Origin: CAZTJA01 sp964613745
GTDB lineage: Bacteria > Desulfobacterota > Desulfomonilia > Desulfomonilales > Desulfomonilaceae
Direction of reading: 5' to 3'
DNA: 18,018 bases
Assembly (NCBI GenBank): GCA_964613745.1
Contig: CAZTJA010000062.1
Span: forward strand, 1 to 18,018
Shown: positions 7,409 through 15,679 of the stretch, one piece after another
Layout of the letters: every line of letters begins with the position of its first letter
Position numbering within the stretch: position 1 is the first letter of the stretch
Program-made: the position numbers and the translations under genes
The notes under the pieces: model-generated
Told to the model about the DNA's origin: nothing
Databases searched by the model: none
The model's input: only the letters and a program-made list of their open reading frames with translations

Positions 7409-7972
7409 TTATATTGGGAATTTGGACTTTATATTGTCGACTATTCCCCGAACCTCATTCTCAACATCCATTTTCCCCGGCATTTTAGGCATTACCGCCG
7501 TTCCTGAAATTCCTATTGCAGCTAACTTTTTACGCTCTCTGTTGAGGATTTTCTTTTTGTCCGTAACACTTTCTTTGAAGAGTTCTTTCAGGCGTTTTTT
7601 CAAATCGGATACCAGTGATGTCTGCGTGCCGGTTTGGGCAATTTTTTCCATAACATCGATGTGCTTGAATACTTTTTCATCAGTTGGCAATTCACTAAAA
7701 ATTACTTCCCAGAGATACTGATTTATGAACGGTCTGTCGTCGGCTAATTCCTGTTCAAGGGACTGCATCGTTTCATCTATTCTGGTGGGATCGCCCAAAA
7801 GTCTGAGCCGCAGCCCCGCTGCTTTTTGGCGCAATTCTTTATGTTTTACTTCATTTCGTTCAGCTTCGGACATACGCATGCCACGCGTACGTTCCATCAT
7901 CAATTCAATGGTGCTCTTGATTTCAGACAATGTGATTGTGCCTTTTCTATTCTCGAATCTGACCTTCACCAA
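7409..7972 (-). CDS. Conserved-looking hypothetical protein, charged and helical
   Basis: I do not recognise this protein. Up to 187 residues are encoded, rich in Lys, Glu and Arg, with long predicted helices (for example around LEQELADDRPFINQYLWEVIF and VSDLKKRLKELF). There is no signal peptide, membrane segment or cysteine motif. The reading frame overlaps the 3' end of proA by 26 bases when started at the TTG/GTG pair at 7967-7972. A TTG at 7928-7930 with AAGG about ten bases upstream is an alternative start. The ATG pair near residue 26 would trim it further. The tight placement between proA and mnmA suggests one transcript, but no function follows from that. Confidence 0.65.
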   Translation of the reverse strand: MVKVRFENRKGTITLSEIKSTIELMMERTRGMRMSEAERNEVKHKELRQKAAGLRLRLLGDPTRIDETMQSLEQELADDRPFINQYLWEVIFSELPTDEKVFKHIDVMEKIAQTGTQTSLVSDLKKRLKELFKESVTDKKKILNRERKKLAAIGISGTAVMPKMPGKMDVENEVRGIVDNIKSKFPI

Positions 7973-9203
7973 GAACGATGAATTTCGTTGTCGTAAGATC
8001 TTCCACTCCCATAGGACCGTAAGAATGTATTTTGGTGGTACTTATTCCGATTTCCGCTCCGAGTCCGTACACATATCCATCGCTCATTCGTGTTGCTGCA
8101 TTGACAATTACCGAAGACGAATTCACATCTCGAATAAACTGCTGTGAAGCATTGTAATCCTTTGTGATTATAGATTCCGTGTGCATCGATCCGTATTTTC
8201 TTATGTGGTCGATTGCTTCATCCATAGTATCTACGATTCTCACTGCCAAAATTAGGTCCAGATATTCCGCATACCAATCTTCTTCGGTTGCAGGTTTCAT
8301 CGAGTTTACAAGGGATCTTGAACGTTCACATCCTCTCAGTTCGACTCCCGCAGCCATGAGCGCCTCGGCGGCTTTCGGCAAATAATTTGAAGCAATATTC
8401 TTGTGCACCAGCAAGGTTTCCATTGCATTACATACGCCCGGCCTTTGAGCCTTGGAGTTAACGGCAAGCTTCACTCCCATTTCGATGTCTGCGGCTTCAT
8501 CGATGTACATGTGACAGACGCCTTTGTAATGCTTAATAACGGGAATTCTCGAATTTTCCGCCACGAATCGAATAAGTTCCTCGCCGCCCCGAGGAATAAT
8601 GAGATCAATGTAGTCTTCCAGTTTAAGCATGTGCAAAACTGCATCTCTATCCGTTGTAGGAAGCAAGTTGACCATGTTTTCGTCTACCTGATTTTCACGC
8701 AAGACCTTCTTGAAAAGGTCGACTATGGCCAAGCTCGAATTAAATGCTTCGGACCCTCCACGCAAAATTACGGCATTTCCGGATTTCAGGCATAGGGCTC
8801 CCGCATCCGCAGTAACGTTCGGTCTGGATTCATAAATGATTCCAACAACACCCAACGGGATTCTCATCTTACCCACCCGCATGCCGTTCGGACGGATCCA
8901 CATTTTGACTATTTCTCCCACCGGGTCTGGAAATGCGGCTATCTCTTCGATTCCGGAAGCCGTTTGCTCTATCACCTTGTCCGACAAAGTGAGTCTGTCC
9001 AGCATTGCCGACGAAAGCCCCTTTTCTTTTCCTGCCTTCAAATCCTTTTCGTTCTCCGCTTGAAGAAGGGCTTTGTTCTCGCGGAGTGCTCGTGCGATAT
9101 CGAGGAGCATCTTCTCTTTGAGTTTCATGGACATTCTAGAAGCATTATTTGAAGCCGAGCGGGCCAGTTGGGCAATTTGGTTCACTTCATCGTGCATGGT
9201 CAT
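7947..9203 (-). CDS. proA: Gamma-glutamyl phosphate reductase
   Basis: The 418-residue protein has the aldehyde dehydrogenase-like ProA fold at the family's usual length. Diagnostic stretches are MRVGKMRIPLGVVGIIYESRPNVTADA, CLKSGNAVILRGGSEAFNSS, the catalytic cysteine Cys258 in AQRPGVCNAMETLLVH, and the C-terminal YGPMGVEDLTTTKFIV. It reduces gamma-glutamyl phosphate to glutamate semialdehyde with NADPH in proline synthesis. The ATG at 9201-9203 has GGAG seven bases upstream. proB is not adjacent. The gene lies 88 bases downstream of nrdJ on the same strand and overlaps the following hypothetical gene. Confidence 0.97.
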   Translation of the reverse strand: MTMHDEVNQIAQLARSASNNASRMSMKLKEKMLLDIARALRENKALLQAENEKDLKAGKEKGLSSAMLDRLTLSDKVIEQTASGIEEIAAFPDPVGEIVKMWIRPNGMRVGKMRIPLGVVGIIYESRPNVTADAGALCLKSGNAVILRGGSEAFNSSLAIVDLFKKVLRENQVDENMVNLLPTTDRDAVLHMLKLEDYIDLIIPRGGEELIRFVAENSRIPVIKHYKGVCHMYIDEAADIEMGVKLAVNSKAQRPGVCNAMETLLVHKNIASNYLPKAAEALMAAGVELRGCERSRSLVNSMKPATEEDWYAEYLDLILAVRIVDTMDEAIDHIRKYGSMHTESIITKDYNASQQFIRDVNSSSVIVNAATRMSDGYVYGLGAEIGISTTKIHSYGPMGVEDLTTTKFIVLGEGQIRE

Positions 9204-9291
9204 GAGGTCACTCCGATTCGATTTTGGGTGCGCGAAAATGTAGCACCTGGAACTTACAGCGTCAATTAATCAACAATATCTATGCCGGAAA

Positions 9292-12015
9292 TCACGAGCA
9301 GCCGCTCGTGCCGCCACAGTTCAGGCATTTATAGCATGAACCGTTGCGGACCATTAGGGAACCGCAATCCGAACATGCGGGCGCATCGGTTTGCAACTTG
9401 AACAGGGAATTGTGCGAGATTTCAGCCGTTGAGTTATGAGATTTCTTTGAGAAAGCCGTTTCAGTGTCCGAAGCATGATTCAGTTGCAAAAGTCCGGCGA
9501 TTTCCTGTTGCTCCGGGGAAAGATACTTAATCCCGAGGAATCGGAATATGTAATCGGTTAGTGATTTTGCAATGGGAATATCCGAATTTCCGGTAAAACC
9601 GGATGGTTCAAATCGGACATGGCTGAACTTGCTGACGAGTGCTTCAAGAGGAACACCGTATTGCAGAGCAATGGACGTTAAAGTGGCTACCGTGTCCATT
9701 AGACCTGAAATGGTGCTGCCTTCCTTGGCTATTCGCACGAAGATCTCTCCGACCTTCTCATCATCGTAAAAGCCCACATGCAAGTAGCCTTTGAGTCCTC
9801 CGACATCGAATTTATGCCTGACGCTTTTACAGTTCACGGGCAATCTTCTTCTTACCGGTTCGGGTCTCGGGAGAGTCTCGGTTTCCTCTGAAAGTCCCAA
9901 TGGTTGCATTGCTTTGCACCCGTCCCGGTATATGGCTACGGATTTTAATCCGAGACGCCACGCAAGCCTGAAAATCTCCTCAATTTGTTCAACCGTTGTA
10001 TCCGCTGCAACATTCACCGTCTTAGAGATGGCTCCCGAGAGAAAAGGCTGCACTGCCGCCATCATTCGCAAATGACCCTTGACGGAAATACTTCTTTGTC
10101 CGTTGAGCGGCTTGAATGAGCAGTCAAAAACAGCCAAATGTTCTTCCTGCACTTCGCCGATACCTTCAATAGTGCCGTTTTCTTCAATTTTTTCGATTAT
10201 CTGAGGAATCAACATGGGTGGGTATTCAAGCTTTTCCAGTGCTTTTGCCACCGTCCTGTTTACGATTCGTAATCGACCTCCACCGGAGAGATTCTTGAAT
10301 TTCACCAGAGCGAGTTCAGGTTCGACTCCCGTGGTGTCGCAGTCCATCATGAAGGCAACAGTTCCCGTTGGAGCCAGCACCGTCACCTGACAATTCCTGT
10401 AGCCATGAGATTCACCTGAGCGAATTACTTCATCCCACAAATGCGATACTTCGGCCGACAGAGCCTCGGGAATATCGAGCAAAGCAATATGCTGCAAATT
10501 TTTGCGATGCATTCGCATAACTCGGAGCATCGCGTCACGGTTCTGGGGATAATCGGCGAAAGTTCCTCGATGGCGTGCTATTCTTGATGACTGAAGATAT
10601 GCTTCACCCGTCATCATGGCGGTTAATACCGATGCCCATGATCGGCCGGCATCCGAGTCATACGGCAGACCCAATGACATCAGCAAGGCTCCGAGATCGG
10701 CAAATCCCAATCCCAAAGCACGTAGGTTGGCGGAGTTTCGGCCAATCTCTTGATTTGGATATCCCGCTTTGTCCACAAGAATTTCCTGAGCTGTGATCAT
10801 GATGTCTACGGCATGTCTGAAAAGATCGGACCTGAATCCCTGTCCATTGAGAAAAGACGTAAGTTTTAATGAGGAAAGATTACACGCGGAGTTGTCCACG
10901 TGCATATATTCCGAACACGGATTCGATGCGTTTATAGGCCCATTTGCCGGGCAGGTATGATACTTGTTAATGGTCGTATGGAATTGGATGCCGGGATCAC
11001 CGCAGGCATGGGTGGCTTTCGCCATCTCCCGCATAAGTTCACGCGCCTTGTATTCTCCTGATGCTTCACCTGAAATCCGGAAACGAGTATGCCATGGTAA
11101 ATCTTGGCGATCGGCTTCCATGAATTCGTCGGTGACGCGAACGGAATGATTCGCATTTTGGAAAGCCACCGTTGAATATGCTTCACCATCGAGTGATCCG
11201 TCGTAGCCGGCTTTGATGAGGGCATGGGCCTTACGCTCCTCCGTCGCCTTGCATGTGATGAAGGGCAAAATGTCCGGATGATCAATGTCCATTATGACCA
11301 TCTTTGCCGCTCTTCTCGTTTTTCCCCCGGACTTGATGACACCGGCCGACGCATCTGCGGCCTTCATGAATGAAATGGGTCCGGAAGCTGTTCCTCCTCC
11401 GGCCAAAGATTCGTTGGAAGCCCGCAAGCTGGATATGTTAATCCCGGCTCCGGAGCCCCCCTTGAAAATCATTCCCTCCTGAGCATACCAATTGAGAATA
11501 GATTCCATAGTGTCTTCTACGTTCAGGATGAAACATGCAGAGCACTGAGGGTTTTCCATCACACCCACATTAAACCAAACGGGACTGTTAAATGATGCCA
11601 TCTGATGCAGAAGAAGATACGCCAGCTCATCGCTGAAAATTTCAGCCTGTTCCTCGGATTGAAAGTATCGCTGATCTACACCCCAATTTTTTATTGTCAG
11701 CACCACCCTGGAGATCAGACCCTTGATGCTGTTTTCTCGGTCCGGAGTCCCCGGAACTCCTCTGAAGTATTTCGATACGACTACATTGATGGCCATGTCC
11801 GACCAAAATGACGGGGCTTCAACGTCGTTCTGTTCAAAAATAATCTGTCCTTTATCATTTCTGATCATGGCTGATCGTCGCTGCCATTCGCAATTCTGCA
11901 AAGGATCCGTGCCGGCTTTCGTGAAAACTCTTTTAAAAGTTAATCCATCATCTGAGGCAGGATATGTGTCGATCAGGTCGTGCTGTGTTCGCAATGGTCT
12001 AATATTTTCAGTCAT
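9292..12015 (-). CDS. nrdJ: Adenosylcobalamin-dependent (class II) ribonucleoside-diphosphate reductase
   Basis: The 907-residue protein is a class II ribonucleotide reductase. The catalytic Asn365-x-Cys367-x-Glu369 triad lies in ASNPCSEYMHV, Cys367 being the thiyl radical site. The redox pair is Cys161 (QCSACFIL) and Cys378 (NSACNLSSL). VLAPTGTVAFMMDCDTTGVEPE matches the phosphate-binding loop region. The C-terminus holds a cysteine-rich segment (CSDCGS...CYKCLNCGG...C) that fits a zinc ribbon plus a shuttle cysteine pair. No N-terminal ATP-cone is evident, so overall activity control by dATP at that site is unlikely. The enzyme makes deoxyribonucleotides with B12 as radical source and works with or without oxygen. 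The ATG at 12013-12015 has GGGG upstream and a close promoter match. Confidence 0.97.
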   Translation of the reverse strand: MTENIRPLRTQHDLIDTYPASDDGLTFKRVFTKAGTDPLQNCEWQRRSAMIRNDKGQIIFEQNDVEAPSFWSDMAINVVVSKYFRGVPGTPDRENSIKGLISRVVLTIKNWGVDQRYFQSEEQAEIFSDELAYLLLHQMASFNSPVWFNVGVMENPQCSACFILNVEDTMESILNWYAQEGMIFKGGSGAGINISSLRASNESLAGGGTASGPISFMKAADASAGVIKSGGKTRRAAKMVIMDIDHPDILPFITCKATEERKAHALIKAGYDGSLDGEAYSTVAFQNANHSVRVTDEFMEADRQDLPWHTRFRISGEASGEYKARELMREMAKATHACGDPGIQFHTTINKYHTCPANGPINASNPCSEYMHVDNSACNLSSLKLTSFLNGQGFRSDLFRHAVDIMITAQEILVDKAGYPNQEIGRNSANLRALGLGFADLGALLMSLGLPYDSDAGRSWASVLTAMMTGEAYLQSSRIARHRGTFADYPQNRDAMLRVMRMHRKNLQHIALLDIPEALSAEVSHLWDEVIRSGESHGYRNCQVTVLAPTGTVAFMMDCDTTGVEPELALVKFKNLSGGGRLRIVNRTVAKALEKLEYPPMLIPQIIEKIEENGTIEGIGEVQEEHLAVFDCSFKPLNGQRSISVKGHLRMMAAVQPFLSGAISKTVNVAADTTVEQIEEIFRLAWRLGLKSVAIYRDGCKAMQPLGLSEETETLPRPEPVRRRLPVNCKSVRHKFDVGGLKGYLHVGFYDDEKVGEIFVRIAKEGSTISGLMDTVATLTSIALQYGVPLEALVSKFSHVRFEPSGFTGNSDIPIAKSLTDYIFRFLGIKYLSPEQQEIAGLLQLNHASDTETAFSKKSHNSTAEISHNSLFKLQTDAPACSDCGSLMVRNGSCYKCLNCGGTSGCS

Positions 12016-12043
12016 TTAATAACCCCGTTTGTATGTCGAGTTC

Positions 12044-12072
12044 ATTGTAACTCAGCCCAGAGTCAAATTCAA
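12044..12072 (-). promoter_or_regulatory. nrdJ promoter (sigma70-type)
   Basis: On the minus strand TTGAAT (-35, complement of 12067-12072) and TACAAT (-10, complement of 12044-12049) are separated by 17 bases. The expected start near 12037 leaves an untranslated leader of only about 20 bases, too short for a cobalamin riboswitch. The same -35 hexamer occurs in the proposed pheA promoter. Confidence 0.6.
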
Positions 12073-12130
12073 TTGAGCTCAACAAAGCTAATGTTGTATG
12101 TTAGAGATTTAGAATAAACTCCTATATAGA

Positions 12131-12160
12131 TTGCAATAACCAGCTACAGTTTGTTATAAT
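12131..12160 (+). promoter_or_regulatory. Promoter of the zinc-ribbon gene (sigma70-type)
   Basis: TTGCAA (12131-12136) and a perfect TATAAT (12155-12160) are 18 bases apart. Transcription would begin near 12167. This places the in-frame ATG at 12159, which overlaps the -10, outside the transcript and supports the start at 12183. Confidence 0.65.
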
Positions 12161-12182
12161 GTGCTCGTCCGGGAGATGGCGC

Positions 12183-12587
12183 ATGAAAACAAAGAAATTT
12201 GTGATTACGAAGACCGTTAAGTTGATAAACGTGAATAGGATCCTTCACGATCTGAAGAGTGAAGCGGCCGATGAAGACCTCATGGAGAAATATCATCTCT
12301 CACTCAAACAGCTCGAGAAAGTTTATATTAAGCTCTACTATGGTGGGCATCTTTCGCGATCGGATATGAGAAAACGTATCAGAATGCGTCTAGGAAAGAG
12401 GAATTTTCATATTCCCTTTGCCGAAATGTCGAACGAAGATGGTTTTCTGTGCAGCAAATGCGGCTATATTTCTCACCTCCATTTTAGCAAGTGTCCAAGG
12501 TGCGAACAACTGAATGTCAGACGATTGACCAGCGTGTCACAAAGACATGATCACATACCGATTTCCGCCGTTATGTTTGCATCCTGA
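12183..12587 (+). CDS. Small zinc-ribbon protein with a putative helix-turn-helix-like region
   Basis: The 134-residue product has a basic N-terminus and a segment ILHDLKSEAADEDLMEKYHL followed by SLKQLEKVYIKLYYGGHLS. I read this as a short helical module of the 'DL-x-S-x-x-x-D-x-x-L-M-x-K-Y' kind found in deltaproteobacterial regulators; this resemblance is from memory. The C-terminal part has a CxxC...CxxC zinc ribbon (CSKCGY...CPRCE, 14 residues between pairs). It is probably nucleic-acid or protein binding in the cytoplasm. The ATG at 12183 has GGGAGA upstream at good spacing. It diverges from nrdJ and is convergent with the efflux adaptor. A role in nrdJ control is possible from position only. 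Confidence 0.75.
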   Translation: MKTKKFVITKTVKLINVNRILHDLKSEAADEDLMEKYHLSLKQLEKVYIKLYYGGHLSRSDMRKRIRMRLGKRNFHIPFAEMSNEDGFLCSKCGYISHLHFSKCPRCEQLNVRRLTSVSQRHDHIPISAVMFAS

Positions 12588-12588
12588 A

Positions 12589-12603
12589 GCGAGCACTACT
12601 CGC
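12589..12603 (+). terminator. Weak hairpin after the zinc-ribbon gene
   Basis: GCGAG (12589-12593) pairs with CTCGC (12599-12603) across a five-base loop just after the stop codon. No immediate T run follows; TTCTTGG occurs about a dozen bases later. It is a marginal terminator candidate between two convergent genes. Confidence 0.3.
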
Positions 12604-12652
12604 AATGAGATGTCATTCTTGGTTTTCAAAATGTAGATGCCGGGAAATGGAG

Positions 12653-13798
12653 TCATTTCGCGCCGCCGGTCTTTGCGTCCGGTGATCTCGTTTCATCATC
12701 CAAATTCGTAGTCTTCAACGGTTGTCCTGAGTTCAGAATCTCCTTGCCCTGAGTCACGACGATGCTTCCAGGGACGATACCCTCGACGATTTCAGCGTAA
12801 ACAGGATCGGTATTACCTATTTTGACCCTTGCCAATTCAGCCTTTCCATTCTGATCGACTAAAAAAACGGTATTCGTCTCGTTTTCGCGAACCTGTTCGA
12901 GCAAGGCCGCAAGAGGTACACGCGGCACGTCGCGAATCACCTGATATACGATTTTGCCCCGTGCGAACATTCCCTGCAGCAGGCTCATGTCCGGATTATT
13001 GAGATAGAATCTTACTTGAAACAGACGCCCTTGATTCGCAATAGGCTGAATGTAGGTGAGTTTCCCTCGATAAACTCGGTCAGGATATGAATCTACCGTG
13101 ACTTGACCGTCAATTCCCTCGGTAACTATCTTCTGAACATTCAGTTTGCCCACATCGATATCCGACAGGAATGCTTCGAGGTACATTCGTGAATAATCAG
13201 AAATCACGAACAATTTACCACCCTCTGCTACCCAGTCTCCCTTTTCCACATGGCGGTTTGCAACGAGGCCGGTTATGGGAGAAAGAACTTGGGTCTTGTT
13301 CAAGTCGGTATTCGCTTTGGCGAGTGCTGCTTTATCGGCTTCAACCTGAGCAAGTGCGTTCTGGTAAACCGAGAGTTTCTGATCATACTGAGTTTGACTG
13401 ATCGCATGGGACTTGAACAATTCGTGATTCTTTTCCCATTCAGTCTTGCTGAACGCGAGAAGTGCCTGATTCTTTTGAAGGTTGGCAAGAGCCTGGTTTG
13501 CGGTCTCTCGAATCTTTGTTTCATCGAAAATCAGCAAGGTTTGGCCTTCTTGCACTTTCTGGCCGTCAACCACCTCTATCGATTTTACCTGGGCGGCTAC
13601 TTCCGATGAAACCGTTGTATTTGCGATGAAACTGAGTCCACCGGAAATATCGAGCGTTTTTTCAATGACCCCTTTCTTGATGGTTACCACTCCAACTTTG
13701 ATGGGCGGAGGAGGCGGTTTCTTGTCCACTTTTTCAGCGCATCCCCCAATAGACAGTACCAGAATAAGAGAGAGCAAAGCAGGTATGTGGATCGGCAT
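12653..13798 (-). CDS. Periplasmic adaptor (HlyD/RND membrane fusion) lipoprotein
   Basis: The 381-residue protein has a lipoprotein signal with cleavage before Cys20 (LSIGGC), followed by a proline-rich linker (KKPPPPP). The adaptor architecture is complete. A lipoyl half-motif (VSSEVAAQVKSIEVVDGQKVQEGQ) is followed by an alpha-helical hairpin (about residues 90-160) and the second lipoyl half (VLSPITGLVANRHVEKGDWV). Beta-barrel and membrane-proximal domains end near GSIVVTQGKEIL. Such proteins bridge inner-membrane RND or ABC pumps to an outer-membrane channel. Neither pump nor channel is encoded next to it in this window; the downstream side is occupied by the convergent zinc-ribbon gene. 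The ATG at 13796-13798 has GGAG upstream. The substrate is unknown. Confidence 0.9.
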   Translation of the reverse strand: MPIHIPALLSLILVLSIGGCAEKVDKKPPPPPIKVGVVTIKKGVIEKTLDISGGLSFIANTTVSSEVAAQVKSIEVVDGQKVQEGQTLLIFDETKIRETANQALANLQKNQALLAFSKTEWEKNHELFKSHAISQTQYDQKLSVYQNALAQVEADKAALAKANTDLNKTQVLSPITGLVANRHVEKGDWVAEGGKLFVISDYSRMYLEAFLSDIDVGKLNVQKIVTEGIDGQVTVDSYPDRVYRGKLTYIQPIANQGRLFQVRFYLNNPDMSLLQGMFARGKIVYQVIRDVPRVPLAALLEQVRENETNTVFLVDQNGKAELARVKIGNTDPVYAEIVEGIVPGSIVVTQGKEILNSGQPLKTTNLDDETRSPDAKTGGAK

Positions 13799-13907
13799 GA
13801 AAGCTCCGATTACGGAAACAGTCTAAAAGATGAAGAATTTTAATACATTTATCGATTTAATTACAGAGTAAGAGCGGATTAATGTCCTAATAACACATTT
13901 GAAAAAT

Positions 13908-13975
13908 GGTCGATCCGACCTGATACCGGGAACGAAACTCCCTTAGTGCAGTGTCGCCGGCCGGTATGCTATTTT
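13908..13975. promoter_or_regulatory. Dyad-rich region with possible extended -10 before the PsiE-like gene
   Basis: GGTCG-ATC-CGACC (13908-13920) is a perfect short dyad. ATACCGG (13923-13929) is complementary to CCGGTAT (13961-13967), which abuts the palindrome CCGGCCGG (13957-13964). TG-C-TATTTT at 13967-13975 resembles an extended -10 element pointing toward the gene at 14054. Operator function is inferred from symmetry only. Confidence 0.3.
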
Positions 13976-14053
13976 AATGAACCAACGTCAATTCAATGGT
14001 ATATATGAGGTTCATCGGCACCATCTTTCAGAATTCAATTGAGTTGCATACCT

Positions 14054-14530
14054 ATGAAACTGCAGAAGTTTGTTCACAGATTTGAAGAAATAATAATTGT
14101 CTCGCTCATCGTGTTCATGGTCATAGTTGTGGCACTTTCTACGATTGAACTGGGCCTGCTGCTGGTTGCGGATATCGTCAATCCCCCAGGACCCTTGCTG
14201 GAAATCGAAGAACTTCTCGAAATATTCGGCATGTTCATGTTGATACTCATCGGGTTGGAACTTCTGGAGACTATTCAAACCTACTATTATGAAAATGTGA
14301 TCCGGGTCGAAATCGTGGTGCTCGTTGCAATGATAGCTATAGCCCGGAAAATCATCACCATGGATTACAAGAAACTAACCTCGATAACATTGCTTGATAT
14401 GGGATTGCTCATGCTGGCCCTTGCTCTCGGGTATTTCTTGTTGCGAAAAAGCAACCTCATCGGAATCAAGAAAAATCCCGGCAAAACTTCTGGGGATGTG
14501 AATCAAGCTACGGATACGCACAACGGATAA
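14054..14530 (+). CDS. PsiE-like (phosphate-starvation-inducible E family) membrane protein
   Basis: The 158-residue protein has four hydrophobic segments: roughly residues 16-42 (IIIVSLIVFMVIVVALSTIE), 60-76 (FGMFMLILIGLELLE), 84-102 (VIRVEIVVLVAMIAIAR) and 115-133 (LLDMGLLMLALALGYFLL). The motif GLELLETIQTYY together with VRVE-type spacing and IARKIITMDY is characteristic of the PsiE family as I know it. It sits in the inner membrane; the family has no settled biochemical role. The ATG at 14054 is preferred; a TTG at 14039 is in frame. The ribosome site is weak. The last 28 bases overlap the end of pheA on the opposite strand. Phosphate control is suggested only by the family name. Confidence 0.75.
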   Translation: MKLQKFVHRFEEIIIVSLIVFMVIVVALSTIELGLLLVADIVNPPGPLLEIEELLEIFGMFMLILIGLELLETIQTYYYENVIRVEIVVLVAMIAIARKIITMDYKKLTSITLLDMGLLMLALALGYFLLRKSNLIGIKKNPGKTSGDVNQATDTHNG

Positions 14531-15588
14531 GATCCCAGTACTTTCAGCATTGCAGTTTTTTTAGAAACCACTTCTAAGCACCGTTCTATGTTTTCATCTT
14601 GACGATGCCCCTCAAAGTCCAGAAAAAAGGCATATTTCCACAAAAGCGCACCCTTGTCCGGTCTTGATTCAATCCGAGTCAAGTTGATATTGCCTTCAGC
14701 AAATTCCTTGAGAATGGAATAGAGAGCCCCCGGTCTATCATCCGTCCAGAATACAATCGAAGTTTTGTCATTTCCGGTTTTTGGAGCGTCAAGGCTGCTC
14801 AGCATGAAAAAACGAGTGAAATTGTCGGCCCGGTCCTGTACGTTTTTTCGTATCGGAATTAAACCCAACATTTTGCCCAATGACTCGCTGCCTATTACCG
14901 CGATGGTGGGATCATCCAGCGCTTTTCTGCCTGCAACAGCAGTGCTTTCCGATTCGATTTGAGGAATTCCGGGGAAAAATCCGGCAAGCGTTTTCCTACA
15001 TTGAGCCAGTGCTTGCGGATGAGACGTGATACGGGAAATTGTATCCGATTTCCCTGTCTTACTCATCAGATCGTGCGAAATCTTAATCATGAATTCGCCG
15101 CAAATTTGAGCTGAAGAATTCATTAGGGAGTCCATGGTTTCCCTCACGGATCCCTCTATGCTGTTTTCAATGGGAACGATCCCATAGGTTACCGCATCCT
15201 GGGACACCAACAAGAACACATCTTCTATGGAATTGCAGGCGACCAGATCAGATGAATCGCCGAATTTCACCGTTGCCGCGTGATGTGAAAATGTTCCGGC
15301 AGGCCCGAGATAGGCAACTTTAATCGGCCGCTGCAGCGATCGTGAACCGGAGAAGATTTCTCGATAGATGGCCTTCAGGGTAGTATTCAAGAGCGGACCA
15401 TTGTTCTTGTTGATCAAATGATTAAGAACCGCTTCTTCTCTACAGGCATCAAGTGTTTCTCGTTTTTCCCGTTTCTTGATGTCTCCGATTTCCTGGGAGA
15501 CGCTCATGCGCTTATTCAACAAGGACAAGAGTTGCAAATCCAGCTCGTCTATATTCATTCGTAACAAAGAAAGTTTGTCGTCGTTCAT
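14503..15588 (-). CDS. pheA: Bifunctional chorismate mutase/prephenate dehydratase (P-protein)
   Basis: The 361-residue protein has three parts in order. The first is an AroQ-type chorismate mutase (about 1-85; NIDELDLQLLSLLNKRM...IGDIKK). The second is prephenate dehydratase (about 92-270; VAYLGPAGTFSHHAA, IVPIENSIEGSV, DNFTRFFML). The third is an ACT regulatory domain carrying the phenylalanine-binding motifs GAL (RPGALYSIL) and ESRP (RIESRPDKG). It converts chorismate to phenylpyruvate and is expected to be inhibited by phenylalanine. I chose the ATG at 15586-15588 because GGGAG lies just upstream and the proposed promoter would start transcripts near 15616, excluding the ATG-like starts further upstream. 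It diverges from the aroF-tyrA-aroA operon. Confidence 0.96.
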   Translation of the reverse strand: MNDDKLSLLRMNIDELDLQLLSLLNKRMSVSQEIGDIKKREKRETLDACREEAVLNHLINKNNGPLLNTTLKAIYREIFSGSRSLQRPIKVAYLGPAGTFSHHAATVKFGDSSDLVACNSIEDVFLLVSQDAVTYGIVPIENSIEGSVRETMDSLMNSSAQICGEFMIKISHDLMSKTGKSDTISRITSHPQALAQCRKTLAGFFPGIPQIESESTAVAGRKALDDPTIAVIGSESLGKMLGLIPIRKNVQDRADNFTRFFMLSSLDAPKTGNDKTSIVFWTDDRPGALYSILKEFAEGNINLTRIESRPDKGALLWKYAFFLDFEGHRQDENIERCLEVVSKKTAMLKVLGSYPLCVSVA

Positions 15589-15622
15589 TGTATCTCCCGA
15601 ATCAGTCATCCTATGACCATGT

Positions 15623-15651
15623 TTTCTAAATGGATAAAGAGAGGAATTCAA
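15623..15651 (-). promoter_or_regulatory. pheA promoter (sigma70-type)
   Basis: On the minus strand TTGAAT (complement of 15646-15651) and TAGAAA (complement of 15623-15628) are 17 bases apart. The resulting leader to the pheA ATG is about 28 bases and has no room for an attenuator. The -10 matches consensus at four of six positions. Confidence 0.5.
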
Positions 15652-15679
15652 TAGATTGCTCGATGCGGACTAAAACCAC

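Noticed and set aside
9791..12019. Long open frames on the strand opposite nrdJ
   Set aside because: They have no recognisable motifs or ribosome sites and mirror the codon pattern of a clearly real 907-codon gene.
12016..12182. Cobalamin riboswitch or NrdR box for the B12-dependent nrdJ
   Set aside because: The proposed transcript leader is about 20 bases, too short for a riboswitch. The palindrome CTATATAG at 12122-12129 resembles an NrdR core but has no paired second site at the expected spacing and lies far upstream of the nrdJ -35.
12159..12182. Upstream ATG for the zinc-ribbon gene
   Set aside because: The ATG at 12159 overlaps the TATAAT element and would lie outside the transcript; the ATG at 12183 has a proper ribosome site.
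15589..15651. Longer PheA N-terminus starting at 15651 or 15609
   Set aside because: Those codons overlap or adjoin the proposed promoter and lack a ribosome site, while the ATG at 15586-15588 has GGGAG and matches the chorismate mutase start.
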